Assembly (NCBI GenBank): GCA_963555705.1 | Contig: OY743169.1 | Location: 8,432,014-8,496,013, forward strand | Length of the DNA stretch: 64,000 nucleotides | Direction of reading: 5' to 3' | DNA from: Ligustrum vulgare | Lineage: Eukaryota > Streptophyta > Magnoliopsida > Lamiales > Oleaceae | Part shown: positions 1 through 15,111 of the stretch, piece by piece | Numbering within the stretch: the first letter of the stretch is position 1 | Layout of the letters: the number at the start of each line of letters is the position of its first letter | Translations under genes and position numbers: made by a program | The notes under the pieces: generated by a model | Databases searched by the model: none | Told to the model about the DNA's origin: nothing | Seen by the model: the letters and a program-made list of their open reading frames with translations, nothing else

Positions 1-1204
<1,204 letters not shown>

Positions 1205-2636
1205 TATATATAATAACAACATAGCCGTCACATAAATCCGCACATAGTTTCCCGCCATTTTTACCTGCTATTTTAGGAAACTTTATAATTTTATTAATTA
1301 TTTTAATAATTGAATTATGAAACTTCAATTAATGCAAAATTAATTATAGGTGACATATAATAAATGACTTATTGATTTGTAAAAAATAAAAAATATATAA
1401 ATAGATCAAATTGTATATTATTTTTATTCTTTTGATAATTATTGTAATATTTTGAAGTAAAAAATATGCAATATGGGTGTCAAATTCAAGATCTTAACGA
1501 GAAGTTTAATACAAGCTAACAAATGAAAACAAACTCTAAATATATCATTCGTAAAATTGTCTCAAATAATAAAGGTAAAAGCTTAATTTATACTTTTTAC
1601 TTTTTCCAATATCCAATCTTTTTAATTTATCTCATTTAAAATCATAAAATGATATCTATCTTTTCTTACATAACTTCAATTTTACATAAATGATTAATTT
1701 CATATATTTTTTCTTATCAAATTAAAAAAAATAATAGATATCCAATCTTTCTAAGTAAATTCAATTAAAATATTTTAATTTCTACAACTTTAGATTTCGA
1801 CAAATTTTTTGGTAATTTTGAAATTAATTTTATAAATTTACTCATTTTGTTCATTTATCTATTTTTTAATTTTATAAATTTAAAAGAACATCAATCTGTA
1901 AAATATATACTACAGACTTTAACAATTAATTCATTGAGTTCTATAGAAAATAAAAATATAAGGTTTTATCAAACTTATTCTATTTAAAAGTAAAAATATG
2001 GTTAATACATTTATTTAATAGGCACAAAAAATAGCTTTTTGTGTGTGTGTGTGTAACGTGACCATTTTTAATACTTGGTGAAAAATAAAATGTCACGTTT
2101 TATTTGAATCATTGAATAGGAGTAAGTTTGACATTGATATTGATATAAACTATAGAAATAGTTTTAAATGTGTGATTGAAAGTGAAAGAAAGTAGTATAA
2201 AAAATAAAATAATTGTCAAATCAATCAATTGAGTGGTTCAAAATTGATTTTCTTTTTTTAGAATGTGTGGTTAAAAAGTATTATGTGCAATTGTGAAAAA
2301 TTAGTTTTTAAATAATATGTGATTGTGAATGAACATTAAAAAAAAATTATTTTTAAATAATCAATTCTATATAAATAATTAACCGGGTCCCACTTTGACA
2401 GGGTTCCATCCTCCCATCACAATTAGCTTCCCTTCAGTATTGGAAACCTAGCAGAACAAAGGTAACACATGTAACGATACAATAATTTTGTCGTCCTTTA
2501 TTGTCCAATATGACATAATAAAAGTATTTCATAATTTATTTAATTATTTTGAAATGAAAAAAAAATAAAAACAGGATTTATTTAAAGAAAAATGAGAATC
2601 TTAATCGTAATCTTAATCTTAATATCTTAATCTTAA
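1205..2636 (+). mobile_element. Helitron copy, 3' end lost
   Basis: This stretch is closely similar over about 1.2 kb to 4006-5200. Both begin right after a CTAG terminus with tatatataataa, followed by an atagccgtc stretch and tttcccgcc. No coding potential was seen. The copy loses similarity near 2395 and is followed by a new Helitron-like 5' end near 2637. Confidence 0.55.
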
Positions 2637-3016
2637 TCTTAATATATATAATAACTGGATAGTTGGCTCCTATTTTCCCGCCAAAACTGCTGTCATATTT
2701 TTTTATTTTTTTTTTAAAAAAGGGTCAAAATATGGTTTTTCGTTGTCTGGTGCAATATCATTAATTAATAAACTATCATTAATATCAATTGCACGTGGAT
2801 CAATGCATTGATATTGAAAAAATGTTTAATCATTTTTTTTATCGTAAATTTTTTTTTATCATATAAAATTTTTTTGATCGTAAAATGTGTAATAATTTGT
2901 ATAATGCAAATGGTCCATGCACATTAATATTTATTGTATGTTATATTATGAAGCAGTTAACGTCCAAGGAGTGTTGAGAATATTTCCAACTAAAAATTTC
3001 TATATGGCTAAAAAAT

Positions 3017-3065
<49 letters not shown>

Positions 3066-4005
3066 CGTTTATATAAACTAATGCAAGTAATAAAAAAACA
3101 TTGTTGTTTTCAATAAAATGGGGTTTTTTTATTTTTTATTTATTTATTTATTTTGGCTATGGTCATCCTTTATGCTATTAAAGTTTTGTATTATTTAATA
3201 TTTAATATCCATTTTTTATTATTTATTATTTATTTATACATTTTTTTTTTCTCGAGGTTAATGTTTATGTATGGTTTTTTATGGATCATTTATCCAAATA
3301 AGATGAATAATTGGACTTTCCACCTACCCATATAACTATTTCTATAAGTTTAATTTTATTATTTAAACTATGCTTTTAACCACATAATTTCGAAAATATG
3401 AAATGCCATACAAATAATCGAATGAAGAGACGACTTCTTCAGTCCAAATAAAATAATATTATATAGGATAATATTTCTGCTCATTCAAATTTATAAAAGA
3501 TCTCTAATTTCTGATATGAAAATGAAAAGATAAAAATAAGCATCATATAGTTGGATAACCAAATTTTTTATATTGATTTGAAGAACATATTATGTAACAT
3601 TCATGAATAGGAAAAAAAAAAAATCTGTGTGTAATATATATAGAAATTGTTTCTTACTTTTATTTCTTATTATCATTATTATATTTTAACATTACTAAAA
3701 AAAGGATTATTTGTAACGTTGAGCAACACTAACACAATCAATAAAAATCATTGTGAAATAAGAAGAAATAAATTAATTTATTAAAAATGCATATATATTT
3801 TTTAAAGAAGTGTTTTGTAATTTACATTGAATTTTGCTATTGAATACCTTTTTGTTTCTTCATATTCTTTCCCATAATATTTAAATTTAATTATTTTCGT
3901 TATATATTTCCCACATTTTCATTAATTATTAAATATATTTAATTACCTATTCATTAATTAATTGTTATAATTTTTTCCCGTGCAACGCACGGGTGCGAAT
4001 ACTAG
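2637..4005 (+). mobile_element. Non-autonomous Helitron
   Basis: The proposed 5' end is the TC of tcttaatatatataataac, followed by the TTTTCCCGCC stretch common near plant Helitron 5' ends. The 3' end is the hairpin cccgtgcaacgcacggg at 3977-3993 and CTAG at 4002-4005. The interior is AT-rich and apparently non-coding. The exact 5' base is uncertain because TCTTAA is repeated there. Confidence 0.5.
3019..3056. repeat. (TA)n microsatellite
   Basis: About 19 TA dinucleotides followed by a T run. Confidence 0.9.
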
Positions 4006-5457
4006 TATATATAATAATAATATAGCCGTCAAAAAAACCCACACATAGTTTCCCGCCATTTTTCCCTGCTATTTTAGGAAACTTTGTAATTTTATTATTA
4101 TTTTAATAATTGAATTAGGAAACTTCAATTAATGCAAAATTAATTATAAGTGACATGTAATAAATGACTTATTGATTGTAAAAAAATAAAAAATCTATAA
4201 AAAGATCAAATTGTATATTATTTTTATTCTTTTGATAATTATTGTAATATTTTTTCGTCAAAAAATATGCAATATAGGTGTCAAATTCATGATCTTAACG
4301 AGAAGTTCAATACAAGTTAACAAATGAGAGCAAACTCTAAATATATCATTCTTAAAATTGCCTCAAATAATAAAGGTAAAAGTTTTACTTATACTTTTTA
4401 CTTTTTTCAATATCTAATCTTTTTAATTTATCTCATCTAAGACATAAAATGATATTTATCATTTCTTACCTAACTTCAATTTGACATAAATTATTAATTT
4501 CAAATCTTTTTTCTTATCAAATTAAAAGAAATAATGATATCCGATCTTTCTAAGTAAACTCAATTGAATCATTTTAATTTCTACAACTTCAGGTTTGGAT
4601 AAACTCTTTGATAATTTTGAAATTAATTTTATAAATTTACTCATTTCGTTCATTTATCTATTTTTTAATTTTTATAAATTTAAAATAACATCAATTTGTA
4701 AAATATATACTACAGACTTTAACAATTAATTCATTGAATTCTATAGAAAATAAAAATATAAGATTTTATCAAACTTATTCTATTTAAAAATAAAATATAG
4801 TCCATACATTTATTTAACATGCAAAAAAAATAGTTTTTTGTGTGTGTGGGTAACATGACCATTTTCAATAGTTGGTGAAAAATAAAATGTCACATTGTAT
4901 TTGAAACCATTGAAAATGAGTAAGTTTGATATAAACTATAGAAATTGTTTTAAATGTGTGATTGAAAGTGAAAGAAGGTAGTATAAAAAATAAAATAATT
5001 GTCAAATCAATCAATTGAGTGGTTAAAAATTGATTTTTTTTTTTAAGAATATGTGGTTAAAAAGTAGTATGTGTAATTGTGAAAAATTAGTTTTTAATTA
5101 ATAATATGTGGTTGTGAATGAACATTAAAAAAAAAAATTATTTTTGAATAATCAATTCTATATGAATAAATAAACTAAGTAAACTAGATAATGAACAATT
5201 AACTGTTAAAAAAAATGCAATTCATAATTTTTTTTTTTTTTTTTTTTTTGATATTTTGATTGTATATTGAATATACAATTTATGTATTAAAGTAAGAAAT
5301 CTTATAGGGAGAAATGAAATTACAAATTATTCATAATTTGTGTATGCAAGTTATTATTATTATTTTTTTATTGTGTTATTTTTATCGGGCATTGTATTTT
5401 TACAATTTATTCAATAAATATTATTTATTCCGTGCATCGCACGGATGCGATTACTAG
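4006..5457 (+). mobile_element. Non-autonomous Helitron joined to the P450 copy 1 fragment
   Basis: The 3' end is the hairpin ccgtgcatcgcacgg at 5430-5444 plus CTAG at 5454-5457. Host P450 sequence starts at the next base. In the intact P450 copies the matching site reads aaaca then ttactataa, so the junction falls between A and T, the usual Helitron target. The interior repeats 1205-2395. No gene was seen inside. Confidence 0.65.
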
Positions 5458-6397
5458 TTACTATAATAATAAATCCAGGACTCATCAGAAACTGCCTCCA
5501 GGCCCATGGAAACTGCCGTTCGTTGGGAATCTGCACCAGCTGGTTGGTTCACTACCCCATCGATCTCTCAAAAAGTTATCAGAAAAATATGGGCCTATTA
5601 TGCACCTTCAGGTTGGGGAACTTGAGATAATCGTAGTGTCGTCTGCTCGAATTGCAGAAGAAACGCTGAAAACAAATGGCCTTATTTTCTCGGACAGGCC
5701 CGAGCTTCTTCTGACTAAGATTATGTTTTACAATTTCTCAGATTTGGGTTCTTCTCCATATGGAGAACACTGGAGGCAGATGCGTAAACTATGCGTCATG
5801 GAGCTCTTGAGCCCGAAAAAAGTTCAGTCATTTCATAATATTATGGAAGAAGAGTTTTCTAGTCTAGTTAGTCGTATTCAATCCTCTCAAGGAGTGCCAA
5901 TTAATTTGACAGAAAAAGTTTTAGAAGCTGAAAGTGCAATAATATGCCGTGCTGCAGTTGGAAGAAGATGCAGTGATCAAAAAGCATTAATTTCTCTGGC
6001 AAAAGAAACTGCATCATTTGCCGGAATCTGCCTCCGTTTGGCAAACCTATTTTTAAACATGTTTTTTCCTGCACAATTCCTCAAATCACTTTTTAACCAC
6101 AAATATTTTCTTTTTCCATTTTTAACCACACATTTTACCTAGAAAATATAAAAAAACATGTTTTTAAACAAAAAAATTTTAACAAACAGAGGTTCTGGAG
6201 ATATATTTCCTTCCCTCAGGTTTTTGGATTCCCTTTTTGGATCGAAGCGAAAATTAGTTAATATGCACAAAAAAGTCAATATCATTCTTGAGAACATTAT
6301 CCGTGAGCACGAAGAGGATCGACTAATTATAAAAAGGGACCAGACCGGCGATCTGTCATCGGAGGAAGATCTACTTGATGTTTCTTACAACAAATAA
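5458..6397 (+). pseudogene. CYP71D-like cytochrome P450, copy 1 (truncated, MITE-split)
   Basis: CYP71-clan P450s are ER-anchored haem monooxygenases; CYP71D members often oxidise terpenoids. The fragment begins just after the membrane anchor, at NNKSRTHQK, and shows the proline-rich hinge PPGPWKLPFVGN, the GEHWRQMRK helix-C region and a continuous frame to about 6030. A 162-bp MITE then breaks the coding sequence. Coding similarity resumes at 6193 (SGDIFPSLRF) and stops at a TAA near 6395 after LLDV. The N-terminal 22 or so residues, the I-helix, ExxR and haem-cysteine regions are all missing, so it cannot make an enzyme. It is nearly identical to copy 2 (about seven differences over 460 shared bases by eye). 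The CYP71D placement is by pattern only; another CYP71-clan subfamily is possible. Confidence 0.8.
6031..6192. mobile_element. MITE inside P450 copy 1
   Basis: A 162-bp AT-rich insert with inverted ends: cctccgtttg on the left and caaacagagg on the right (one mismatch). It contains the tttttaaccacacattttacctagaaaat type of sequence that recurs in many places in this window. The target duplication is unclear. Coding sequence resumes in the P450 frame just beyond it. Confidence 0.6.
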
Positions 6398-9234
6398 AAA
6401 ATAATACTACTACTACTAATAATAATAATAATAATAATAGGTTAAATAAATAGATATAATAAGAATTACTCAGGCATTTTTGTAAATATAACAATAACAT
6501 TTTACTAGTAAAAAAGTTTATCTAAAATTTGAGGTTGATAGTGTTATCCCAAATTTGAGGATTGGTTGGAGGATTAAACTAGTAAAGAACGTGTTAGTCT
6601 TTAATAGAAAAATAATAATAGTACATGAAAAGGCGTGTTATGTGAAATTACATGTTTTCCTGTTGCATCTCCAACCAATTTGTCACTGAATTCATGTATA
6701 GTCTTCACAACAAGTTTATTAAGGGAAGTATTAACACAACGTCATCTCCAACACGTTCAATAATACTAATTAAACATTGATAATATGCCAAGGCTATTAA
6801 GTTGTAATTTTACTTATTACCTAATGCCATAAAGAAAAGAGCAAAATCTATAAGATCCGAAAGAAGGTTTGCCGAATTAGGAAGGAAGAAATCGTTTAGT
6901 TTATCCACTTTCACTTTATGAAGACTAATGGATAAATCAAATCGAGATGAAAGTTCAGGAATTATTTGAAAAAATAAAAACTAGTTCCTTCCAAGATATT
7001 TGGCCTAATACATTAAAAATACCATTTCCCACATGTTTTATCTTGTAAAATTATCATTTTCAATGGAGCTGTATATGGAGAAAGAGTTGGCTATCTAGTT
7101 ATCAGGATGATAAATTAACAAACAGGGTTTCATTCAGTTTTTCTTATTTAGTTACTGTAAGTTGCAATTGAAAATAATTGATAAACTAGTAAAGAACAAA
7201 ACATGAAAGACACCAAACAATTTGGCAAGCTCTTTTACCTCCAATGGAAGTAGAAGGCATCATTTTTTTGTCTTACTTGAAAACTCAATTATGTAAATAT
7301 GCAAAAGACAAAACACTAGCATTCTAGTTACTAAATCAATCACAAGAAGCACTCATACAACTTGTCATGGCAGGATAATGAATTTGTGTTTTCTTTGTCC
7401 TCCACAGATCTCATTGCGCAAAACCTGAAGTAAAATTATGAAAAATCTAAAATTATGAAAAATCCTAAGTCGCCACCAGAAAACAAAATTAGTAGCAGTT
7501 TTGAAACAATCTAAAACTCATACAAGTTTTTACTTTCGCTGAAAAGGACAAAACCTCAGCATAAGATGAAACATAGCTCGCCGCATTATTTCAGTAACAC
7601 ATGACTCTCTAAAATTTATATGCACACATACTAAGAAACTCAAGAATTAAAAAAAAAAATACACAAAACTAAATAAATCATAATCCCAATAATCGAACAA
7701 ACAACATAAAAAATAAAAATAATGAAAATAATGAAAATTTCAAAATTAAGGGAATGGCACTGTTACTACCCTGGAGAGGAAATACAAAGAAGCAATTGCG
7801 GAAGTGTCATGGTTGAGACTCTGTTTTGCTGGTGAATTTCAACCATGAACAGCAATGCCAGCAGATTCACAATAATACAGTTAATGCAGGAATTGGAAAT
7901 ACTCAATAGAAGGATAAAACTGAAATTATGAACTACATTTATTTCATATACTAATCAATTTCTATTACATTTCAGGGAATAAAATGGAAACACAGTAATT
8001 GAGAGAAGATGCAGGAGTACTTCAAATTTCTTACAGTAATTAAAGAGGACCTGGAGTATGAGGTAAGAAAGAATTATAGAGCCTGGGATGAGAAAGCAAT
8101 TAGAATAAGTGAGAAGGGGGGAGAACGTGAGAGCAAAGGAGGGAGAAGCTGTTATGCAACAGCATATTCATTTCCTCATTTCTCATGATCTTATGCTGAA
8201 TATATAGAAGGGAAATAGAATATTCTAGAATTGGTTTATTGTAGAATGAGTTGTGCACTTGGGATGTGTTAGGAGGGGCATAGTTGTGATAGGAACAAGC
8301 AATAGACATGCTACAACACGCGAGAACGATGTTCGGTCACGGTCAGGGATGGCGATTTTAGGTGGGTATTAAAGCATTAGTTAGGGTTTAATAAGTTTCA
8401 ATTTCTAACCTTAAATGCTTTCTGATGATGCTACACTCACAATGTCATTCACATTATTGTGAAGGAATTGTCATTTACAAATAGACTTATTGTTTTATAA
8501 GGGGCATCGATCAGTAATTTCAGAGAGTAAAGGAAGAGAGTTTTCAGATTCTTGTTAGAGTGAAGGAAGAAAAGTGATGTACCCTTCACTAGTCTCTAAT
8601 CTGTTTCAGGAACTGGGCCTATTTGGGTATCACTAAACCCTAAAGGACTCTTGTATAATAGAGATTGGACGTTCACATATTTGAGTGATATTTGTCCTTT
8701 TTGAAAATATAGGATAGATTATGTGTCAAATTTCCATTGGTTATCACAATAAAAAATGAAAATTTAAAGTTATCTAAATTTGATGTTTTAACGAACTGAC
8801 TGTCACAGATTTGTCTGGACAATAGAGTATTAACAGAAAACGAAGTTTTGTTTAGCGCAGACCCCAGATGAATCTTGTTATCACATTTTCATCTGGATTA
8901 CAAAATGTGAACAGACTAAATATACGATGCAGTACTGTAAGTAAATAAGCACGATATTTGAGCTTAATGTGGAAAAAAACTTAACAGGGAAATTCACGTG
9001 CCCGCACCCTGAAAAAAATCAATTCTATTGAAGAAAAGAGATTACACAATTCAATCTAAGCTACATGATAAATTTACAAATAAATCTATCAAACACTCAA
9101 GAAATAAATCACTCCCTGATTCTTCTATATCGTGTAATATGAGCTGGCATCCCACCACTATTTAGTAGCTTTCTTTGACACTGCAACGATCTTCAGCAAA
9201 CTCGAACTCCCATTCGATCTCGATCCAAACCTCC
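6398..9234. other. Spacer without recognisable gene
   Basis: No P450 second exon or other gene was found on either strand. The stretch is AT-rich, with a short ATA/ACT repeat at 6400-6440. Around 9160-9460 the sequence looks like part of an old LTR (TATA-like tctatatatagtc near 9390) but no paired ends were found. It corresponds in position to the gypsy-filled interval 22525-25655 of the next unit. Confidence 0.5.
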
Positions 9235-10364
9235 TGTTTGATCTTCTGGCTAAAAGTCTTTTCTTCTCGTAGTGATTCACAAACTCCTCCCGGAGAAACA
9301 AAGTGAAGATGTTGAAGAAGCCATGTATATGTATAGCACCACACGAAAATTGTTGGCTTCAAGACCTCAGAGAAAAATGTCTCGTCTTTTTCTATATATA
9401 GTCACACGAGTTTCTTGTCCAACAAGAAACCTAGATATGCACGATCTCTATTTCCTGAAATAAGATAATTACAAGTTAAATAGAGATAAGGTGAGAATTC
9501 AAAGATAATTGTGAAATAAAGAATCTTACCATAATCGATACCAATCAAGTGATATAAACAAAATTGGACTCTAAGTGATAATTTCCATAATTTTTGGTCA
9601 ATACGATAAGAAGAATAAGAGATAGAATTTTAGGGCAAATAAAACATTATCACAATTCTTGATCCTTATCATAAAAGATAAGTAACAAACATTATCTCCA
9701 AATATTAAATCATTATCACAACCATATAGGAGATAAATACAATATCACGTACAAGAAATAATTAAGTAATTTAATTAAACTTAATAAATTACTAAATACA
9801 TGTATTTATTAATTAAATTAAATTTACTTAAATTACAAATATGTAGAAAAGTAAAAAATGCCAACTTAAATAAGTAAATAAAAAATAATATTCAAAATTT
9901 TGTTTCAGTGCTGGAATTTCAAATTTGTAATAAGGGTATTAAATCCTAAATTAAAGAAAATGGACATGAAAAAATTTTGCGACATTTTGCAAGTGACAAA
10001 GTGAAAATAGACATTTTATGTAATTTGCTCGAATTTTTTTCTTTATGCAATCAAACAGGGCCTGATTATATAAAATAAAAGGTTTAAATTTTTTAAGATT
10101 CAACTTGGATAAATATCTCGTAGTCCTAAAAGAATTCATCACTTCCGTTTTAGATACTACTCGTATGATTTGCAAATCAATCTACACAAATTTGAAAAAA
10201 ATCGGTGCTTGCTAATTTTTTGAGCGTCGATTTTGGATGGTTTGGGTGGTTTAAAAACCTCCCAAAATTGGTGTAAGGTTATTTTTACTGTTTATCCGAA
10301 CCTGCCAAATCAACGGAATTAATTTGGCCATTTCTCATATTCTCTTCTAGTTTCATTTCATTTC
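9235..10364. repeat. Segmental duplication block A (copy 1)
   Basis: This block matches 25656-26750 almost base for base, starting at tttgatcttc and ending at tttcatttcattt, with a few small indels. It is non-coding. In the other copy it lies directly downstream of the diterpene synthase stop codon; here it is joined straight to block B. Confidence 0.85.
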
Positions 10365-11775
10365 AATTGAAAGAGGAGGGCTTGAAGTGTAAATAAAAGT
10401 CAAGGACCTACTTAAATGGATTTCAAACTTGAAAATTGCACTGGAAGTTATAACTGTGCGACCACACGAGTTTTTCCCTGGAGCCGGCATGATCTCTCGT
10501 AGAAGGGTCAGAACCAAAATTTTAAGCCTGCGAGCTCTTGAGATTTTTGCCTACGAGCCCGCACAGGTATCTGCTGAAAGTCGGGTTAAGCTTTTTTCCG
10601 CGATTTTTAACGGCTTTTCCTCCTCTTTCACCTAGGGTTTTCCAAAACCTATATATACAACATATGAGGCACAAATTCCAGGCTTTTGCTCAGCCTCCTA
10701 TCGTAGTCTCTTGATGATTTTACATCAATTATTTGGGAGATTCAAGCAAGGCAAAAGTCGTGGAGATTAGAAGATTAACACGGGAATTCAACTCTTGATG
10801 CAAGGTTTCTTTTCTTGTTGTTAATTTCATAAACTCTATCCCGTGTTATTATTTTTATTGTTTTTGTTCCTTAATCATGATGCGTTAATAATTTCAATGT
10901 TGGGATGAACGATGTAGCCTAACTTTATTATTTTAATTCCAAATTTCATTGTTTTAACGATTTCGTTGCATGTATTGATTTATTATTGTTTTTAATACTT
11001 GAGTTGCTTGATCACCAATTCATAGGATAATGAGTTATTTTCATAATCCGAGAGGTGTGTTAATAACTTAGATCGAGGTAATAAATCCGATAATTGGACA
11101 ATAGATAGAGATATACTCTTATTATTATTACAGTCATTATAAGAGTTCTTGTATTTCATGCACTTAATTAAGGAATAATTCTGACCCGCTGCAGAGATAC
11201 ATGATTGACTTAATTAGGTAGAGTTGATTTAAACTCGAGAGAAAAATTTCATAAGTATAAGTGAATTTGACCAAATACATTATTAGGAAATAAAATTGGG
11301 AATTGAGTTAATTTAATTGGTTAGGTAAAATTTGGATTCCTAACTACTTTACAATCATTGAAAAAAAAAAAAAAATCGCAATTTTATTTTTTTAGTTTAA
11401 TTCGTTAGTTTTAGTTTAAAATCTCAAACTCTTTCGTCCATTCAAATAGGGATATGAGCTAACATATTTCGGTATTTAATAGCAATCTCCGTAGGACAAT
11501 AATCCGGACTCCTAGGTCCATTTTGTTACTTCTCAACCAATACACTGATATTTCCCATCGTGAAATATTAGTGAACAATAAATGAAGTTAAAAGGCAAGT
11601 CTCTCACCTTGCATCCTTGAAGGCATATCCTACGATTTACCCCATTCATCAAGGCCCAAGGTACGGCAATGGGACCCCCTAAGGTGTGGGCTACGCCCAT
11701 TAAAATTGTCAATAAATACTTAGAGTAGAAATGAATTAGAATTCTCATAAATTTCGAAAAACCTCTTTAAATACT

Positions 11776-11936
11776 ATGCCCATGTTTGAGACCCGTTACT
11801 TCAAAATAATGTGGTTTGTAATAGTAAATTTTGGAGACTGTATGGTTAAAAATAAAGAATGTCTTTGAATTTATGTATAATTGAAAATGAGTTTTGAAAA
11901 TAATGAGGTTTGAATTAATAGGTATTAAACAAGAGC
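11776..11936. repeat. MITE of the GTTTGAG family (block B)
   Basis: Ends with catgtttgagaccc and, on the other side, an inverted match near ttaaacaagagc. The same family is seen near 12668, in synthase introns 1 and 11, and in block B' near 43001 and 43883. Ends are approximate. Confidence 0.4.
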
Positions 11937-13475
11937 TAAATTGTTTGTATAGTTTTTTGTTGTCCACACATGTGTGATGCACGGAAGTTGAAAATCTAAA
12001 TAAAAAATATATAATGTGCATTTTGTTTATGCTCCTATTTAATATTGTTTAAAAAGAGTTTGTTTGAAATTAATAGTGATTTTTAGGAGAATGTGTAGTT
12101 AAAAGTAGTGAATCCTTTACGACTTTATATCTAATATTATTTTATTGATAAATGTATGAAAGAAAAATGTGTTAAAAATTTATAGGAGGGCAAACATGAG
12201 CTATATATGTTAATAATTTTTTTTTAAAAAAAGTTTTACCATTTTTTTTCGAAATATAATAATTATTTTAATATTTTAATAAAATTGGGGACCAATGCAT
12301 TGTTTCACAATTTTTGCGAAGAAACGTGGCCATAAATTAATTGTTTTAGCGTATGTACCACAAACATATCAACTCGATTTTTGAATTTAACATTCAATAA
12401 ATAAAATTTTCTTTTAAAAATTTTTTTGAACTACATTAGGGTCATACAATACATGTAGAAGACTCAACTTACACATTATCTTTAGGACCCACTTTTTTTT
12501 ATATATTATTCTTCATCATATTCTTCCCAAAAGAGATGTAAAATAGATTTTTTTTGGTATATTTTTATTTTTTACATTGTTATTTTAAACGCATATTCTT
12601 CAAAAAAACACACTTGAAAACATCATTTCCCCTCAAGATATCTTTGTTTGATCATTGCGCAGCTTCTATTTGAGACCCATTATTTGAGAATAACGAGATT
12701 TATAAAATAAATTTTTGGAGAATGTGTGATTAAAAGTAAGAAATTCTTTTTGGTTTATGAGTAAACGATTTTATTGATAGAACGTGTGAATGAAATTGAA
12801 TTTTGAAACAAGATTTTGAATAATGAGTACCAAACAAGACGAGCATCTTCTTCCAACTGCAACACGACATATTATCACACTTCCAATGCTACACCGATAG
12901 TTGGAATACCACTTTTTTTTATGGAGTTCATTTTCTTGGCATGAGTCAAATCAACCTAAATTCTTTGTTATCAAGGAATTCTAATTCCAAGGGAGAGGTG
13001 AATTTATTTTACATGAAAAAAAATTTGATCAATTTCGTTATGTTTGATCATTTTTGTTGTTGTTAATTAAGTTATTTTATTTTTCTAAAATTATGTGGGA
13101 GAAAATTAAAAAAAAAAAATATTTTTTGCTTAAAATAGCTAAATTTTGTTTTATTTGTTATGAAAAATAATGTCAATCAAACAATAAAAGTTAAAAAATT
13201 TCCCACATTTTTCACCTAGAAAATTAAACCAATCAAACACATTAAACTTCCAATTCCCAGAAATTCAATTCCATGGAATTCATTTTCTTTCTACCCAAAA
13301 TTCACCATCGCTATAAAACGCAGAATTTCTTTTTTTTTCCTTTGTGTTGTGCCCCTAGGAGAGAAGTTACACCCACGTTAAATTTGTTGTTATTCTCTTT
13401 TGATGTCCCCTTATTTTGTGTTTGTGTTTTCGTTGCGTGGTATGATTGAAAAATTGATTACTTGTTCCAACAATT

Positions 13476-13974
13476 AGGGCGCGTTTGATACGCATTATTT
13501 TCCATGGAAAATATGATTTCTCATGTGATTTTACAACTTTGCGCTGTTTGGTTGCCTAAGTTTTCTATGAAATTCATTTTCCACTTGCCTCGAAATTCGG
13601 TATTTTCCTTGTTTTGAATGAATTCATTTTCCAAGGGGGAGAGGAAGTTTTATTTTTCATGAAAATCCTATATAATTTTCGTTACGTTTGATCGTTTTTG
13701 TTGTTGTTAATTGATTTTATTTTTTTTAAAAAAAATTAACATTATTATTATCAAGTACAAACGTGTGAAAAAATAATTTTTTTTTTTATTGAAATAGATC
13801 AATTTTACTTTATTTTTCATGAAAAATAATGTCAATCAAAAAACAAAAGTTGAAAAATTTCCTACTTTTTCCACCTAGAAAAATTAAACCAATCAAACAC
13901 ATTAAATTTCCAATTCTCAAGAATTCAATTCCGTAAAATTCATTTTCTTTCCACCCGCTATCAAACGCTGCCCT
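13476..13974. mobile_element. MITE, about 0.5 kb, hAT-like ends
   Basis: Inverted ends agggcgcgtttgata and tatcaaacgctgccct. The partner copy in block B' is at 44699-45204. The interior is AT-rich with repeated attcattttcc motifs and is non-coding. No clear 8-bp target duplication was seen, so the superfamily is tentative. Confidence 0.5.
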
Positions 13975-14805
13975 AGAATAAAAGAGGTGGGGGTGTGGAA
14001 ATTGGCTTTTACCCAACATTCAGTGAACCAATTAAAAATGCATTTTCCTCAAATTGCAATAATACTTTTCTACCTCGGTGGTGGTGGGGGAAAAAAAATG
14101 AAAACAGCACGAAGAATTAAACGGTACAAAAAAAAGCGGAAACAAAGACGGTATTTTAGCAGCGACAAACACAGATAACAGGGGCTATATATTTTTCATC
14201 CTGGCTGCTAAACATTATTCTACTGAAGTGATGATTTTAATACTACGTCTTTTCGTCCCGGCTGCTAAGCATTCATGAATTTTTTCAAACTTGTCAAAGT
14301 CCAGAAAAAAAATAATATACAAGTTTCTGCCCGAGAATAATGTTACAAAGTGTTCGGTGGTCACAGTCGTCATTTTTTTTTTTTGTTTATTTTGGTATTT
14401 TTTAGATAGATGTGTGGTTGAAAATTGAAGAGAGAAAATGCACGTGATTAAAAAAGTAGTTTGAGAAATTTTGTTGTTTATAAATTGATTTATAAATTGT
14501 AATTATTGCGTAAAAGAACGACATGTTAAATAGTGATCGGTGGCCTTTTAAATTGGTTTAAATTGATTTACTTGGATTTTTAGTTAAAATGTGTGGTTAA
14601 AAATTGAAGAGTAAATATATGTGATTAAAAAGTGATTTGAGAAATTTTGTAATTTAAATTACTTTTTAAATACATATTTTCCAAAATTACTTTTCAACCA
14701 AATATTTGGGCTTTGATCCCCCACGGGATAGACACGTGGGGTCATTCCCCCATTTTGTTAATCTTTTATTTTTTTTTTCTTCTGATGATGATGACCAGCA
14801 ACGGT

Positions 14806-14810
<5 letters not shown>

Positions 14811-14868
<58 letters not shown>
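14811..14868. repeat. (AT)n microsatellite
   Basis: About 29 AT dinucleotides inside the left end of the MULE. A T run at 14921-14949 follows. Confidence 0.9.
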
Positions 14869-14870
<2 letters not shown>

Positions 14871-14915
14871 TGCTAGAATTTTGTTTTTTTGCTTAGACTT
14901 AAAATTTAAATTTTT

Positions 14916-14951
<36 letters not shown>

Positions 14952-14969
14952 GTTGGTGAATTGAGAGAC

Positions 14970-15111
14970 AATATTTTATTAAAACATTGCGAAAATAAAA
15001 TAATACAATTAAATTTCAATTATTCATTCCCATGATCCGTAATATTTTATTACAACATTGCGAAAATAAAATAATACAATTAAATTTCAATTATTCATTC
15101 CCATGATCCGT
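14970..15111. repeat. 71-bp tandem duplication at the MULE transposase 3' end
   Basis: Two head-to-tail copies, 14970-15040 and 15041-15111, differing at about one base. Each contains aatattttatta and ttcattcccatgatccgt. The unit covers the last codons and stop of the transposase, so the stop region is present twice. Confidence 0.8.

Larger units (their letters stand above)
10365..14708. repeat. Segmental duplication block B, first part (copy 1)
   Basis: This matches 41579-46007 colinearly. It starts at caattgaaagagg and includes an LTR-like stretch ending near 11540 plus several MITEs. It is interrupted at 14709 by a Mutator-like element and resumes at 20587. Short reading frames here lack recognisable domains. 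Block B leads into P450 copy 2, as its partner leads into copy 3. Confidence 0.85.

Noticed and set aside
6398..9234. Possible second exon of P450 copy 1
   Set aside because: No I-helix, ExxR or haem-cysteine motif was found on either strand in this interval.
14713..14964. 83-residue reading frame with a long Ile/Tyr repeat
   Set aside because: It is translation of the (AT)n run and a T run at the MULE end.
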